A DNA stretch of 63,352 nucleotides, taken from the NCBI RefSeq assembly GCF_000272005.1, contig NZ_AKKU01000020.1, positions 1 to 63,352 of the forward strand, given 5' to 3'. Position 1 is the first letter of the stretch. The number at the start of each line of letters is the position of its first letter. The notes under the pieces were generated by a model that did not search any database, was not told the DNA's origin, and saw only the letters and a list, made by a program, of their open reading frames with translations. Positions 55,073-63,352 of the stretch are shown piece by piece. This DNA is from Alishewanella agri BL06. GTDB lineage: Bacteria; Pseudomonadota; Gammaproteobacteria; Enterobacterales; Alteromonadaceae. The position numbers and the translations under genes were made by a program.

Positions 55073-55516
55073 CTAAACCTTACCGATATCTTCAAACCAA
55101 AGCTCAGGTGCGGCCGAGATAAAGTCCTGCATCAAGGTAATGCATTCTGCATCCTGCAGTACACTCACCTCAACACCACGGCTTTTGACGTAGTCTTCCG
55201 GTCCCTGAAAGGTCTGATTTTCACCAATCACTATTTTCGGGATGCCATACAGCAAAGCCGTGCCGCTACACATATCACAGGGTGACAGGGTGGAATACAG
55301 CGTGGCTTTTTTATAATCGGCCGGGGCTAAGCGGCCAGCTTGCTCCAGACAATCCATTTCGGCATGCAGGATGGCACTACCACGTTGTACGCGTTGATTA
55401 TGGCCACGGCCAACAATTTTGCCATCAATAACCAGTACCGAACCAATAGGGATACCGCCTTCTGACAGCCCTTTTTTCGCTTCGTCGATAGCGGCTTGTA
55501 GAAAAGGATCGCGCAT
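55073..55516 (-). CDS. Cytosine deaminase of the small fungal type
   Basis: This 147-residue zinc deaminase starts at ATG 55516 (AGGAG six bases upstream). The zinc site is H51-A-E53 in ILHAEMDCLEQAG and C80/C83 in LSPCDMC. YGIPKIVIGENQTFQGPEDYV and the C-terminal LWFEDIGKV are hallmarks of yeast Fcy1-type cytosine deaminase, unlike the large amidohydrolase CodA of E. coli. It should convert cytosine to uracil in the cytoplasm. The open frame extends to 55717, but that part overlaps the permease gene and is not coding. Confidence 0.9.
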   Translation of the reverse strand: MRDPFLQAAIDEAKKGLSEGGIPIGSVLVIDGKIVGRGHNQRVQRGSAILHAEMDCLEQAGRLAPADYKKATLYSTLSPCDMCSGTALLYGIPKIVIGENQTFQGPEDYVKSRGVEVSVLQDAECITLMQDFISAAPELWFEDIGKV

Positions 55517-55640
55517 CTTGTTCTCCTGCTTAACGCCCCAGTTAGCATAGCTCGTTTTATTAGTTTGCACTAATTGTTTGTCAGCAGGAAAGCAGATAGC
55601 CGGCCGGTCCTGTTGCCAAGACTGCCGGCAGAGTAGGTTG

Positions 55641-56876
55641 TTAATCGGTTTGCAGCGCGGTGATGGGATCCAGCTCTGAGGCCTTAATCGCCGGATAGAC
55701 GCCAAAGGCGATACCAATCAGTGCACAGATGCTAAAGCTCAGCACGATGGCCGGTAGCGACCAGGACACCGCCCAACCGGAATAAAAGGCGATTAATTCC
55801 GACAGAATAATGCCGAACAGAATACCGGCAATACCGCCAACAATAGCAATGGTAAAGCTCTCGGCGACAAACTGCAGTTTAATATCACGTTTGGTGGCAC
55901 CAATGGCCCGCAATAAGCCAATTTCTTTGGTCCGCTCCAGTACGGTCGCCAGCATAATATTCATAATACCGATACCGCCAACCAGCAACGAGATACCGGC
56001 GACACAGGACATCACGATATTAAAAATTTTCTGGGTTTGTTCCTGCTGTGCCAGTAAGGCCGCCGGCACCACGATCCGATAATCATCAATATCATTATGG
56101 CGCTGCAGTAGCAAAGCGTTAAGTGCCTGCGCTATCACTGCGGTATTGGCGCCCTCAGCCAGTTGTAAGCGGAACGAACTTAACTCAGCATCCAGCGGTA
56201 TACTGCGAAAGCGGTTACGGGCGGTTTGCAGCGGCATAAAGAGTTGGTTCTGCTCGCCGCCAAGTTTGATACCCTGAAATTCATTCTGGCTGCTGAAGGG
56301 CTCGGCCAGCACGCCAACCACCTGCAGCCAGACATGGTTAACCTTCACGTATTTTCCCAGTGCTTCGCCGTCCGGAAACAAGCTGCCAGCCATCTGCGAG
56401 CCCAGGATCGCCACCTGGGCCGCATACAGATCTTCCAGTTCGGTAAAGTTACGCCCGGCTGCCAGTGGCAGACTACTCAGCTCCAGGTAGCTGGGTAAGA
56501 CACCGACCGCAACACCCTCACTTTTGCCGCTATGGCTGATAATGGCATAGGTTTCCAGCTTGCGTTCGGCACTGTGGCCGGTGATATCCGGTAGCGTGCT
56601 GACCGCCGCCTGCAGATCGCTCTGACTGACTCCCAGTGAATGTTTACGATGCTCGAGCAGGGTTTTCTCATCAAAGCTTTTACTTTCGACGATAATATTG
56701 CGCAGGCCCATGGTTTCAATGGTTTTTAAGGCTTCGCGCTCTGCGCCTTCACCAATATTCAACATAGCGATCACTGCGCCAACACCGAAGATCATGCCCA
56801 GTAAGGTCAGGAAGGTGCGTAACTTATGCTGCGCCAGTTCGGCCAGCGTATCTTTGAGCATTGCACTATGTTGCAT
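55641..56876 (-). CDS. MacB-like ABC transporter permease
   Basis: This 411-residue permease is the membrane part of the ABC exporter encoded with the four genes upstream. ATG 56876 follows CGGAG. It has one N-terminal helix (about 20-42, FLTLLGMIFGVGAVIAMLNIG), a large periplasmic MacB_PCD domain (about 45-275) and three C-terminal FtsX helices with the family LLVGGIGIMNIMLATVLERTKEIGLLRAIGAT. MacB-type machines move substrates from the periplasm outward rather than through the membrane. The ATPase is a separate gene (60 kb), not fused as in E. coli MacB. Confidence 0.92.
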   Translation of the reverse strand: MQHSAMLKDTLAELAQHKLRTFLTLLGMIFGVGAVIAMLNIGEGAEREALKTIETMGLRNIIVESKSFDEKTLLEHRKHSLGVSQSDLQAAVSTLPDITGHSAERKLETYAIISHSGKSEGVAVGVLPSYLELSSLPLAAGRNFTELEDLYAAQVAILGSQMAGSLFPDGEALGKYVKVNHVWLQVVGVLAEPFSSQNEFQGIKLGGEQNQLFMPLQTARNRFRSIPLDAELSSFRLQLAEGANTAVIAQALNALLLQRHNDIDDYRIVVPAALLAQQEQTQKIFNIVMSCVAGISLLVGGIGIMNIMLATVLERTKEIGLLRAIGATKRDIKLQFVAESFTIAIVGGIAGILFGIILSELIAFYSGWAVSWSLPAIVLSFSICALIGIAFGVYPAIKASELDPITALQTD

Positions 56877-56877
56877 A

Positions 56878-58071
56878 TTAATTCTCCGGTGCCAGCAGGC
56901 TGATGCGATCACCGGCTTTCAGGCCAGCGGTAATTTCGGCATGTGTCAGACTCTTCGCACCCAAACTCACGTCCTGACGGGTTAAACTTGTGCCTTGCTG
57001 TTTCCAGACATATTGCCCCTGCTCATCGCTAAACACCGCTTGTAATGGCACGGTCAGCACCTGCGTTAAACGATTAGCCAGAATATCGGCGCGGACTTTC
57101 GCACCCGGCAAGAAGAAGCTTTGCTGGCTGTCTGGCGCCACTATTACTTCGATATAGCGGCGAGGATCGCGCCGCTCGCGGGATTGCGCTACCTGACCAA
57201 CGCTGACAATTTTACCCTGTAGTACCTGTTCCGGTTGCGCGGTGAGCCGGAATGACACCGGTTGCTCCACTGCCAGGCCAACGGCTTCTTGTTCGATAAT
57301 TTGTAACTTCAGGTGCTGTAAACTGAGATCGGGGATACTCCCCAGTTTTTCACCGGGGAATACCATGCGACCGACCTCTGGCTTTTCACCGCGCCAGTTG
57401 CTGTCGTATAGCAGGATACCGCTGTGAGGGGCCCGGATTTCCAGCGCTGACAAGCCGGTTTCGGCTTGCTCTAGCAAACTTTGTTGCTGACCTTTTTGCA
57501 ATTGCAGTAAGTCCAGCTCGCCCTGCGAGCGGGCGGCAAAGCTTTGTTGCTGCCAGTTAAGGTAGGCTTGTTTCTCACCGAGGAACTCTTTGTTTTGCAG
57601 TGAATCGAGAATTTCCAGCCGCGAACGGATTTGGATGTCATCAATGCTAAAACGATCGGCGAAGGCAAACTCCTGCTGCACCAGCCGTTGGTCCAGACCA
57701 ATATTGGCCAGCTCTGCGGCTTGCTGAGTGCCTTTAAATTGTTGATCAGAAAGCACTGCCGCCAGCGAATTACCGGCATCGCGGCGACTGCGCTCCAGCT
57801 GGGTGGCATCAAAGCGGATCACCAGATCGCCCGGCGCGATACTGCTGTACTCGGGGGCTAATTCGGCAATAAAACGTGGGCCACGGGTATTTTGTGGCGC
57901 ATTAATGCTTACCGAGTTTACGGCAAAGAGTTCACCTTCGGCACTAATACGGTGCTCCAGCTCACCCTGGCTGACTGTGAGCAGCGGCTGCGTTTGCGCC
58001 GGATCGGTACAGCCGGTGAGCAGTAGGGCGCAAAGGCTGAGATTCAGAGCGGAGTTTTTTAATAGACGCAT
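56878..58071 (-). CDS. Periplasmic adaptor protein 3, lipoprotein (HlyD/MacA family)
   Basis: This 397-residue membrane-fusion protein has a lipoprotein signal (LLLTGC, Cys21). It has two barrel-sandwich halves with LEIRAPHSGILLYDSNW, a long alpha-hairpin (about 90-200, Gln- and Leu-rich), a beta-barrel domain (PVSFRLTAQPEQVLQGKIVSVG) and a membrane-proximal end with LTVPLQAVFSDEQGQYVW. It has all four adaptor domains and is the most complete of the three. It lies between adaptor 2 (adjacent, no spacer) and the permease (1-bp gap). Confidence 0.9.
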   Translation of the reverse strand: MRLLKNSALNLSLCALLLTGCTDPAQTQPLLTVSQGELEHRISAEGELFAVNSVSINAPQNTRGPRFIAELAPEYSSIAPGDLVIRFDATQLERSRRDAGNSLAAVLSDQQFKGTQQAAELANIGLDQRLVQQEFAFADRFSIDDIQIRSRLEILDSLQNKEFLGEKQAYLNWQQQSFAARSQGELDLLQLQKGQQQSLLEQAETGLSALEIRAPHSGILLYDSNWRGEKPEVGRMVFPGEKLGSIPDLSLQHLKLQIIEQEAVGLAVEQPVSFRLTAQPEQVLQGKIVSVGQVAQSRERRDPRRYIEVIVAPDSQQSFFLPGAKVRADILANRLTQVLTVPLQAVFSDEQGQYVWKQQGTSLTRQDVSLGAKSLTHAEITAGLKAGDRISLLAPEN

Positions 58072-59082
58072 TTAGTTCGCTCCCTGCGACAGACGAATCA
58101 CTAAACGGGCGCTCATACCGGGGCGCATAATGCTTAAGTCCGGTTCATCCAGTTTAATGCTGGCGTCGACCACCCGGCTCAGGTTCTCGGCAGATTTATT
58201 GCGTACCGCCTTGCCCAGGTCAGTCAGTACCCCGCTAAAGTTACGCTCGGGATAGGCATCCAGCGTGATTTGTACACTCAGGCCGGGTTGCAGGTACTTC
58301 AGATCCACTTCGTCAATTTCGGTTTTAATATACAAACTTTCCAACTGACTAACTTCGGCAACGGGTTGCCCGAATTGCACGGTGTCGCCAACGGAAGATT
58401 TCTCGCCGTTATAGTCCGGTAAATACACCATAATGCCGGCATAGGGGGCTTTGATTTGTAACGAGGCGAACTCGGCCTGCAGTTGCTGGACTTCAGCAGT
58501 TAAGCGGGCAATTTTTGATGAGATAATCTGCTTTTCTGCTTCGCGTTGCTGCTGATGAAAATCCAGCCGGCGCTGTGCCAGCTGGTATTGGCTTTTTGCC
58601 AGCGTAAAGTCAATTTGTGCTTTGCGTCTGTCATTTTCTGAGCGGGAATGATCGACGATTTCTGCCTTGCGTTGTTCCCGGTCATGATCGTTTTTGCGTT
58701 CCGCCAGTTGCAGCTTCAGCTCTTCATAGCGCTGCTCATCTGTGGTGAGACGGTTTGCCAACTCTTGCTGCGCACTTTTCAGTTCGATACTTTTATTGCG
58801 TAAATCATCCTGCAGGCTTTGACCATCAAAGCTGATGACCGGCATGCCGGGCTGCAGCATGCTGCTCTCCGGTGCCATTTCGCGGATGTTAAACTGCCAC
58901 ATCCGACCGACAGCCGGTGGTGAAACAGTAAAAAATGTAGCGGCTGCCAGTTGTCCGGTGGCCCGAACCTGTTGCCGTTGCTGCTGCTCTTTGACTTGTT
59001 CTGCCGGTTTGCTACAGGCGCTAAGCCCAAGCAGGCCCAGGCTAAGCAGAGTAATACGAAGATATAGGTAGCGTGCTGTCAT
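58072..59082 (-). CDS. Periplasmic adaptor protein 2, lipoprotein (HlyD family)
   Basis: This 336-residue lipoprotein adaptor has the lipobox GLSAC (Cys23). A sandwich half with SPPAVGRMWQF is followed by a long alpha-hairpin rich in Arg, Lys and Gln (about 85-195) and LQIKAPYAGIMVYLPDYNGEK. The beta-barrel part has VQITLDAYPERNFSGVLTDLG. It ends RPGMSARLVIRL without the membrane-proximal domain of adaptor 3. Start and stop touch its neighbours (1-base overlap with adaptor 1). Confidence 0.88.
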   Translation of the reverse strand: MTARYLYLRITLLSLGLLGLSACSKPAEQVKEQQQRQQVRATGQLAAATFFTVSPPAVGRMWQFNIREMAPESSMLQPGMPVISFDGQSLQDDLRNKSIELKSAQQELANRLTTDEQRYEELKLQLAERKNDHDREQRKAEIVDHSRSENDRRKAQIDFTLAKSQYQLAQRRLDFHQQQREAEKQIISSKIARLTAEVQQLQAEFASLQIKAPYAGIMVYLPDYNGEKSSVGDTVQFGQPVAEVSQLESLYIKTEIDEVDLKYLQPGLSVQITLDAYPERNFSGVLTDLGKAVRNKSAENLSRVVDASIKLDEPDLSIMRPGMSARLVIRLSQGAN

Positions 59083-60023
59083 TAGCGGGCCTCCAGTAGT
59101 AAGCCCATGCCCAACATCGGTTGGCTAATAGGTAAGCTTTCAGCCGTGAACTTAGCGCGATAGTACAAGGCATTACCCCAAGCCTGACGCTTTTCACCCT
59201 GACCGGCTAATTCCTGTAATTGTAGTGCGAACTGCTGCTCCGGGGCGATATCAAAGCGGGCACTGATCCGGCTGGCCTGCCGCAAGCGGCCGACATCGAC
59301 CTCATGTACCCAGGCCTCAACGTACAAGCCTTGTTGTTCTGTTACCTCGGCAATTAACCAGCCCGGCTGAGCCGTCACTCCGGCATAGAGCTTGGTGCGA
59401 TACCAGGGATGCAAACTATAACTGATGGCGCCATCACGTTCGGCATACACACTCATTTTACTGAGGTTTTGTTCGGCCTCAGCCAGATCGGCGGCGGTTT
59501 TTTCTATCACCAGCTGTTGCTTATACAGGGCATTTTGTTGCTCCTGTCGCGCCGTTACCAGGGTTTCCTGTGCTTTTTTCAGCTCGGTACGGGCACGCTG
59601 CTGGGTTAACTGGTTATTCTCATAATCATAAAGACTGAGGTTATCTTTGGGTACAGCGGCATCAATATCGGCTTTTTCCAGCAATAACTGACGGCGTTCT
59701 AATTCATATTCGGCCTCCAGCACCTTGAGCGCATGCTGGCTTTCCAACTGTTTATACTGCTCCTGGGCACTGATCAGCGATGTCTTCAGGCGCTCGATAC
59801 TGGCCTGAATGGTACCGGCATCAAAGACCGCAACCAGGTCGCCGGCCTTAATTGCTTCGTTTTCCGGTTTTAGCCATTGCACTTGAATGCGCCAGGTATC
59901 GCTCATCGGCGCCACAATATTTTGCCGGTATTCCGAGACCAGGCTACCGGTTAACAGCAGCGGTAATGGCTGCTCGGCTTGCTGACTGAGTGTCAGCGCA
60001 AAGACAAAACTCAGACTGAACAT
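59082..60023 (-). CDS. Periplasmic adaptor protein 1 (HlyD family)
   Basis: This 313-residue adaptor has a signal-peptide-like N-terminus (about 1-16) and no lipobox. It opens LPLLLTGSLVSEYRQNIVAPM, has a coiled alpha-hairpin (about 75-185) and shows the sandwich return MSVYAERDGAISYSLHPWY. A barrel segment with VHEVDVGRLRQASRISARF follows. It is shorter than MacA (about 370 residues) and the most diverged of the three. Its start overlaps the ATPase gene by 13 bases, so it is tightly coupled to it. Confidence 0.85.
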   Translation of the reverse strand: MFSLSFVFALTLSQQAEQPLPLLLTGSLVSEYRQNIVAPMSDTWRIQVQWLKPENEAIKAGDLVAVFDAGTIQASIERLKTSLISAQEQYKQLESQHALKVLEAEYELERRQLLLEKADIDAAVPKDNLSLYDYENNQLTQQRARTELKKAQETLVTARQEQQNALYKQQLVIEKTAADLAEAEQNLSKMSVYAERDGAISYSLHPWYRTKLYAGVTAQPGWLIAEVTEQQGLYVEAWVHEVDVGRLRQASRISARFDIAPEQQFALQLQELAGQGEKRQAWGNALYYRAKFTAESLPISQPMLGMGLLLEAR

Positions 60024-60691
60024 CCGCTATCCTCCAGGATCTGGCCATCGCGCATCCGGATCACCCGTTGTGCATAGGCAGCGATATCATCCTCATGCGT
60101 TACCATCACCACCGTATTGCCCTGGCGGTGTAACTCGGTTAACAGCTGCATAATTTCGACTGAGGTTTTACTGTCGAGGTTGCCGGTCGGCTCGTCGGCA
60201 AAGATCACCTTGGGGTTATTGATGAGGGCGCGGGCGATAGCAACGCGCTGGCGCTGGCCGCCTGACATCTCGGCAGGTTTATGGTGCATGCGATGGCCCA
60301 GACCAACCTGCTGTAACAAGGTTTCGGCCCGTTGTAATGCCTGCTCAGCCGGCGTAGCGGTATAGCGCAGCGGTAGCGCCACGTTCTCGGCCGCGCTAAG
60401 GCGTGGTAACAGGTGAAAAGACTGGAAAATAAAACCGATATGCTGATTACGCATGGCGGAGAGGGCGGCGTCATCCAGTTGGCTGACATCGGCACCGGCT
60501 AACTGATAGCTGCCGCTACTTGGCGTATCCAGGCAGCCAAGAATATTCATCAGTGTCGATTTGCCGGAGCCGGAGCTGCCCATAATGGCAACAAATTCGT
60601 TTTCAGCAATTTGCAGACTGACATCCCGTAACGCCTGCACCTGGGTATCGCCACTACCAAACACTTTGTTTAATGCCGAGGCAGAAATCAT
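60011..60691 (-). CDS. ABC transporter ATP-binding protein (MacB/LolD type)
   Basis: This 226-residue ATPase powers the exporter encoded by this operon. It has Walker [10 protein letters not shown] (about 38-46), the Q-loop in [12 protein letters not shown], the signature [15 protein letters not shown] and Walker [14 protein letters not shown], followed by the H-loop VMVTHEDD. I prefer ATG 60691: AGGG is six bases upstream, while it abuts the ATG at 60697. It is the first gene of the five-gene operon. Confidence 0.94.
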   Translation of the reverse strand: MISASALNKVFGSGDTQVQALRDVSLQIAENEFVAIMGSSGSGKSTLMNILGCLDTPSSGSYQLAGADVSQLDDAALSAMRNQHIGFIFQSFHLLPRLSAAENVALPLRYTATPAEQALQRAETLLQQVGLGHRMHHKPAEMSGGQRQRVAIARALINNPKVIFADEPTGNLDSKTSVEIMQLLTELHRQGNTVVMVTHEDDIAAYAQRVIRMRDGQILEDSGCSV

Positions 60692-60815
60692 CGTCATCCC
60701 TGTTGTAATAGTTTATTAACAACAGTCTGCCATAGCCGGGCCTGCTACGACCAGTAAGGTCGCAGCGAAAAATGTAAGCAGTTATTTCAGGAACAGCGTA
60801 CCAGGTGTCGTTAAC

Positions 60816-62015
60816 CTATACCGTAACTTGCTGCACCAGGGTTAGCACGGCGTCCATTTGCGCTAACTTTGCCCGTTGCATAATCAGGGCCCGCCCCAAC
60901 TCAATCGCCCGCAGCTCCGCCTCTGCCCGCTTTTTGGCATCAGTAATTTTCTCCAAATCAGCGACATGCGCCAAGCCAACGGTACGGCGGATCAGCTCAC
61001 AACCGGCGTAACCCAGACTATCTGCCAATACCTGCTGTAAAAAGTGTTGCTGGTAGCGGCTGTTTTGCAAGGCGCTATCTTGCGTTTCGCTGGCCATTAA
61101 CTGGCTAAACTGCGCAGCAAATTGCTGCCAGAGCTCACGGACTTGCGCTAATAAATAGGCTTGTTGCTGCTCTGCTTGCTCTGGCGCAAACAGGCCGGGG
61201 CAGGCGACGTAGTTTAGCAATAAGTTACCGAGCAGGGACCCGACATCAAAGCCGATCGGGCCATAAAAGCCAAACTCGGCGTCGATGACTTTGCAGTTAT
61301 CCGCATTAATAAAGATACTGCCGCTATGCACATCACCATGCAGCAAGGCCTGGGGTTTGGATAAGAAGTCGGCCTTTAGCGCCGCCACTTCGGCCTGCAG
61401 TTCTTCATCCTGCCACAGCTGGCGTGCCCGCGGCAGAATCAGGGCATGGATAGTATTGCGCTCATGATTACAGTAAGGGTCGGTAAAGAATAAATCCTCG
61501 GTGATCAGGCACAGCTCGGGGTTGATAAAGCGGGCCACGGCGGCTTTTTTAACCGGGCCGCTCAGCACAAAATCACTGCTGTAAAACAAGGTTTGTGCCA
61601 GATAGGTTGCCATCTGGCTGGCCAGATGCGCAAAGGTTTTGCCCTTGACCAGTTCGCTGCGCAAAATCTGATACTGCTTCAGATCTTCCATTAAAATAGC
61701 CGACAACGCTGGCTCAAAATGCAATACTTCTACCGTATGCTGTGGGCAAAAACGGCCATGCTGCTGCAACACTTCGGCCTCGATCCGGGCGCGGTCGGTG
61801 CTAAGCGGCCAGCTTTCCCCCACGCAACGGGCATAGGGTAACGCCTGCTTGACGATCAGCGAGGTGCCTTTATCATTGCTGACTCGGAATACCAGATTCA
61901 GATTACCGTCGCCAAATTCAACGGCAGATAATTTACTGTGATCGCCAAAGAGTTCACTATGCTGATCCGCAAAACGTAATGCATCGTCCGGGGTAAAGAT
62001 ATGATAAGCCGTCAT
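60816..62015 (-). CDS. mtnK: 5-methylthioribose kinase
   Basis: MtnK phosphorylates 5-methylthioribose to 5-methylthioribose-1-phosphate in methionine salvage. The 399-residue kinase has the protein-kinase-like fold: EFGDGNLNLVFRVS (nucleotide loop, about 33-46), SLIVKQALPYAR (the ATP-binding lysine), LLHGDVHSGSIF (catalytic Asp) and the metal-binding VIDAEFGFYGPIGFD. It is divergent from mtnA across 90 bp that holds a MetJ box. Confidence 0.95.
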   Translation of the reverse strand: MTAYHIFTPDDALRFADQHSELFGDHSKLSAVEFGDGNLNLVFRVSNDKGTSLIVKQALPYARCVGESWPLSTDRARIEAEVLQQHGRFCPQHTVEVLHFEPALSAILMEDLKQYQILRSELVKGKTFAHLASQMATYLAQTLFYSSDFVLSGPVKKAAVARFINPELCLITEDLFFTDPYCNHERNTIHALILPRARQLWQDEELQAEVAALKADFLSKPQALLHGDVHSGSIFINADNCKVIDAEFGFYGPIGFDVGSLLGNLLLNYVACPGLFAPEQAEQQQAYLLAQVRELWQQFAAQFSQLMASETQDSALQNSRYQQHFLQQVLADSLGYAGCELIRRTVGLAHVADLEKITDAKKRAEAELRAIELGRALIMQRAKLAQMDAVLTLVQQVTV

Positions 62016-62065
62016 CGGGTTGCCTCAATCACTTGCTCGGGGGTAAACAGGGCTGCATAATCGCA

Positions 62066-62081
62066 AAACATCCAGACGTCT
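62066..62081 (+). promoter_or_regulatory. Predicted MetJ operator between mtnK and mtnA
   Basis: A perfect MetJ box AGACGTCT (62074-62081) is preceded directly by AAACATCC, a 5-of-8 match. It lies 25 bp before the mtnA start and in the shared promoter gap, so both salvage genes could be repressed when SAM is high. Confidence 0.7.
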
Positions 62082-62105
62082 GCAACGCCAAATGAGATAA
62101 AACAG

Positions 62106-63134
62106 ATGAAAAACCTGACCGCCTTAAGCCTGAAAATCGTCGAGCAACAGCTCTATGTGCTGGACCAGACCTTACTGCCCCAGCAACAGCAATGGTTGCA
62201 TTGCACTACCGTGCCACAGATGGTGAGCCTGATCAAGAACTTACAATTACGTGGCGCACCGGCTATTGGCATTGGCGCTGTGCTGTTACTGGCTTACCGC
62301 GCCTTGCAGGGGGATAGCCGCGAGCAGTTGCTGCAAGACGCCGCTGTGCTGCGTGCGGCAAGGCCCACCGCGGTCAATTTAATGAATAACCTGGACACTA
62401 TGCTGGCGGCGCTGGCGCAGCCGGATTTTGTCGCGGCGGCAGTGACTTGTGCAGAAGCACTGTTTGCCGAAGATGTGGCGTTATGTGAGCAACTTGCCAT
62501 AAATGGTGCTGCGCTGGTGCAACCCGGCGAGCGGTTACTGACGCATTGCAATACCGGCGGCCTTGCCACCGCTGGCGTCGGCACTGCATTGGGGGTGATC
62601 CGGTTAGCGCAGCAGCAGGGCAAAGCTATCCGGCTCTGGGTAGATGAAACCCGGCCATTATTGCAAGGCGGCCGGCTGACAGCCTGGGAGTGCGAACAGC
62701 TGGGCATTCCCTATCAGCTGATTTGCGACAGTATGGCGGCGATGTTAATGGCTCGCGGTGAGGTGGATCGGATCTTTGTTGGCGCCGACCGTATTGCCGC
62801 CAATGGTGACTTTGCCAATAAAGTGGGTACCTATAGCCTGGCGGTGCTGGCGCATTATCATCAGGTGCCGTTTTATGTGGTGGCACCGCGTACGACTATC
62901 GATCTGGCCTGTCCGGATGGGGGTGCTATTCCCATCGAGCAGCGCGCTGCGGATGAAGTACGCGGGGTGTCGGGTGCCTTTGGCCAAACGCTGTGGGCGC
63001 CGGCGCAGGCCGCGGTATTTAACCCGGCCTTTGATGTGACACCGGCTAAGCTGGTCACCGGCTGGGTACTGGATAGCGGGGTATATAACCAGCAGCAAAT
63101 TGCTGCTGGTGTGCTACAGCAACTAAACTATTAA
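62106..63134 (+). CDS. mtnA: S-methyl-5-thioribose-1-phosphate isomerase
   Basis: MtnA isomerises methylthioribose-1-phosphate to methylthioribulose-1-phosphate, the step after MtnK. The 342-residue protein has [13 protein letters not shown], the catalytic C148 in [14 protein letters not shown] and D228 in [18 protein letters not shown] (C160 and D240 in B. subtilis), as in eIF2B-related MtnA. The later steps (mtnB, mtnC, mtnD) are not in the window. Confidence 0.96.
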   Translation: MKNLTALSLKIVEQQLYVLDQTLLPQQQQWLHCTTVPQMVSLIKNLQLRGAPAIGIGAVLLLAYRALQGDSREQLLQDAAVLRAARPTAVNLMNNLDTMLAALAQPDFVAAAVTCAEALFAEDVALCEQLAINGAALVQPGERLLTHCNTGGLATAGVGTALGVIRLAQQQGKAIRLWVDETRPLLQGGRLTAWECEQLGIPYQLICDSMAAMLMARGEVDRIFVGADRIAANGDFANKVGTYSLAVLAHYHQVPFYVVAPRTTIDLACPDGGAIPIEQRAADEVRGVSGAFGQTLWAPAQAAVFNPAFDVTPAKLVTGWVLDSGVYNQQQIAAGVLQQLNY

Positions 63135-63290
63135 GTCGGCGTTAATCACTCAAATCGCACAGTATGCCGGTATTGAAGTAGGGTACTAGGGCGTGTTGAC
63201 GTTTGCTGCTTGTTTTTGCAGCCGTTTGGCTGGTGTTTATACAAGGCAGAGCTTGTGATGTGTAGTTATTCTACATGAACAAGCGATAAC
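63135..63290. repeat. Intergenic hairpin-rich sequence, probable dispersed repeat
   Basis: No gene is visible. From AGGGCGTGTTGACG (about 63188) onward there are nested inverted repeats. GCTGC and GCAGC lie around 63209-63222. GCTTGT (63251-63256) pairs with ACAAGC (63279-63284), enclosing TGTAG-TTATT-CTACA (63261-63275). The pattern resembles the palindromic ends of dispersed elements, which often break assemblies. Confidence 0.5.
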
Positions 63291-63333
63291 CGTAATAACT
63301 TCGTAATGGCATACATTATACGAAGTTATACGA
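63291..63333. other. loxP-containing 454 paired-end linker (sequencing artefact)
   Basis: This 43-base stretch reads CGTAATAACTTCGTA, then ATG, then the loxP spacer GCATACAT, then the second arm TATACGAAGTTAT and ACGA. It equals the 42-base Titanium paired-end linker, including its non-loxP ends, apart from ATG in place of TA before the spacer. Bases 63334-63352 after it probably come from another part of the genome. Confidence 0.9.
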
Positions 63334-63352
63334 GGTTGTTCCTGCCTGTGCC

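Noticed and set aside
55517..55717. Longer N-terminus of the cytosine deaminase
   Set aside because: It runs into the permease gene, is not family-like, and AGGAG sits correctly for ATG 55516.
63295..63329. Natural loxP or a P1-like prophage recombination site
   Set aside because: The bases beyond the loxP core match the 454 linker, there is no Cre-like gene in the window, and the site is at the contig edge.
1..63352. tRNA or rRNA genes
   Set aside because: Gaps between genes are short, and none shows a cloverleaf or rRNA-like sequence that I can recognise.

Overview
The window looks like one end-to-end contig from a gammaproteobacterium of roughly 50-55% GC. The lptM-lysA-dapF-DUF484-xerC-yigB block with uvrD nearby, cyaY facing it, hemCDXY, ubiD-fre, MetJ-type operators and three large TonB-dependent receptors suggest an aquatic Alteromonadales or Chromatiaceae-like bacterium (Rheinheimera, Alishewanella or Arsukibacterium type). 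That placement is inferred from gene content and order, not from a marker-gene comparison. The left edge cuts an IS630-type transposase. The right edge ends in a loxP-like sequence that I read as an untrimmed 454 paired-end linker.

Layout. 1-8.6 kb: transposase remnant, a gene of unknown function, tmcA, uvrD, a small membrane protein, yigB, xerC, DUF484. 8.6-16.3 kb: dapF, lysA and lptM; then, facing them, cyaY, a carboxylesterase, hemC, hemD, hemX, hemY and a hypoxanthine/uracil-type DNA glycosylase. 16.4-20.4 kb: two paralogous secreted proteins combining Sel1 repeats with a TonB C-terminal domain, flanking a thioesterase and a TonB-like anchor protein. 20.4-24.6 kb: fre, a separate 2Fe-2S ferredoxin, ubiD, a class II aldolase and a stand-alone EAL phosphodiesterase. 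24.6-31.7 kb: two TonB-dependent receptors flanking metC. 31.8-37.2 kb: a bacterial voltage-gated sodium channel, a membrane protein, ppc and an EamA transporter.

37.2-40.2 kb is an accessory island. Two pairs of a roughly 150-bp palindromic repeat, in opposite orientations, bracket four small genes and decayed gene-cassette-like remnants: attC-like sequences and the C-terminal stub of an apparent GNAT acetyltransferase. 40.2-51.4 kb: a secreted protein of unknown function, a glyoxalase-like protein, a TPR protein, a third and more diverged Sel1/TonB-type paralog, an exported M20 amidohydrolase, ltaE, a flavin reductase-like protein, a serine hydrolase and a third TonB-dependent receptor. 51.5-55.5 kb: a ScsB/DsbD-like thiol transporter paired with a redoxin, a substrate-binding protein and a fungal-type cytosine deaminase.

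55.6-60.7 kb is a compact five-gene operon: ABC ATPase, three consecutive HlyD/MacA-like adaptors (two of them lipoproteins) and a MacB-like permease. 60.8-63.1 kb holds the divergent methionine-salvage genes mtnK and mtnA around a perfect MetJ box. The features most worth follow-up are the triple-adaptor exporter, the Sel1-TonB_C family, the repeat-bracketed island and the linker artefact at the right end.
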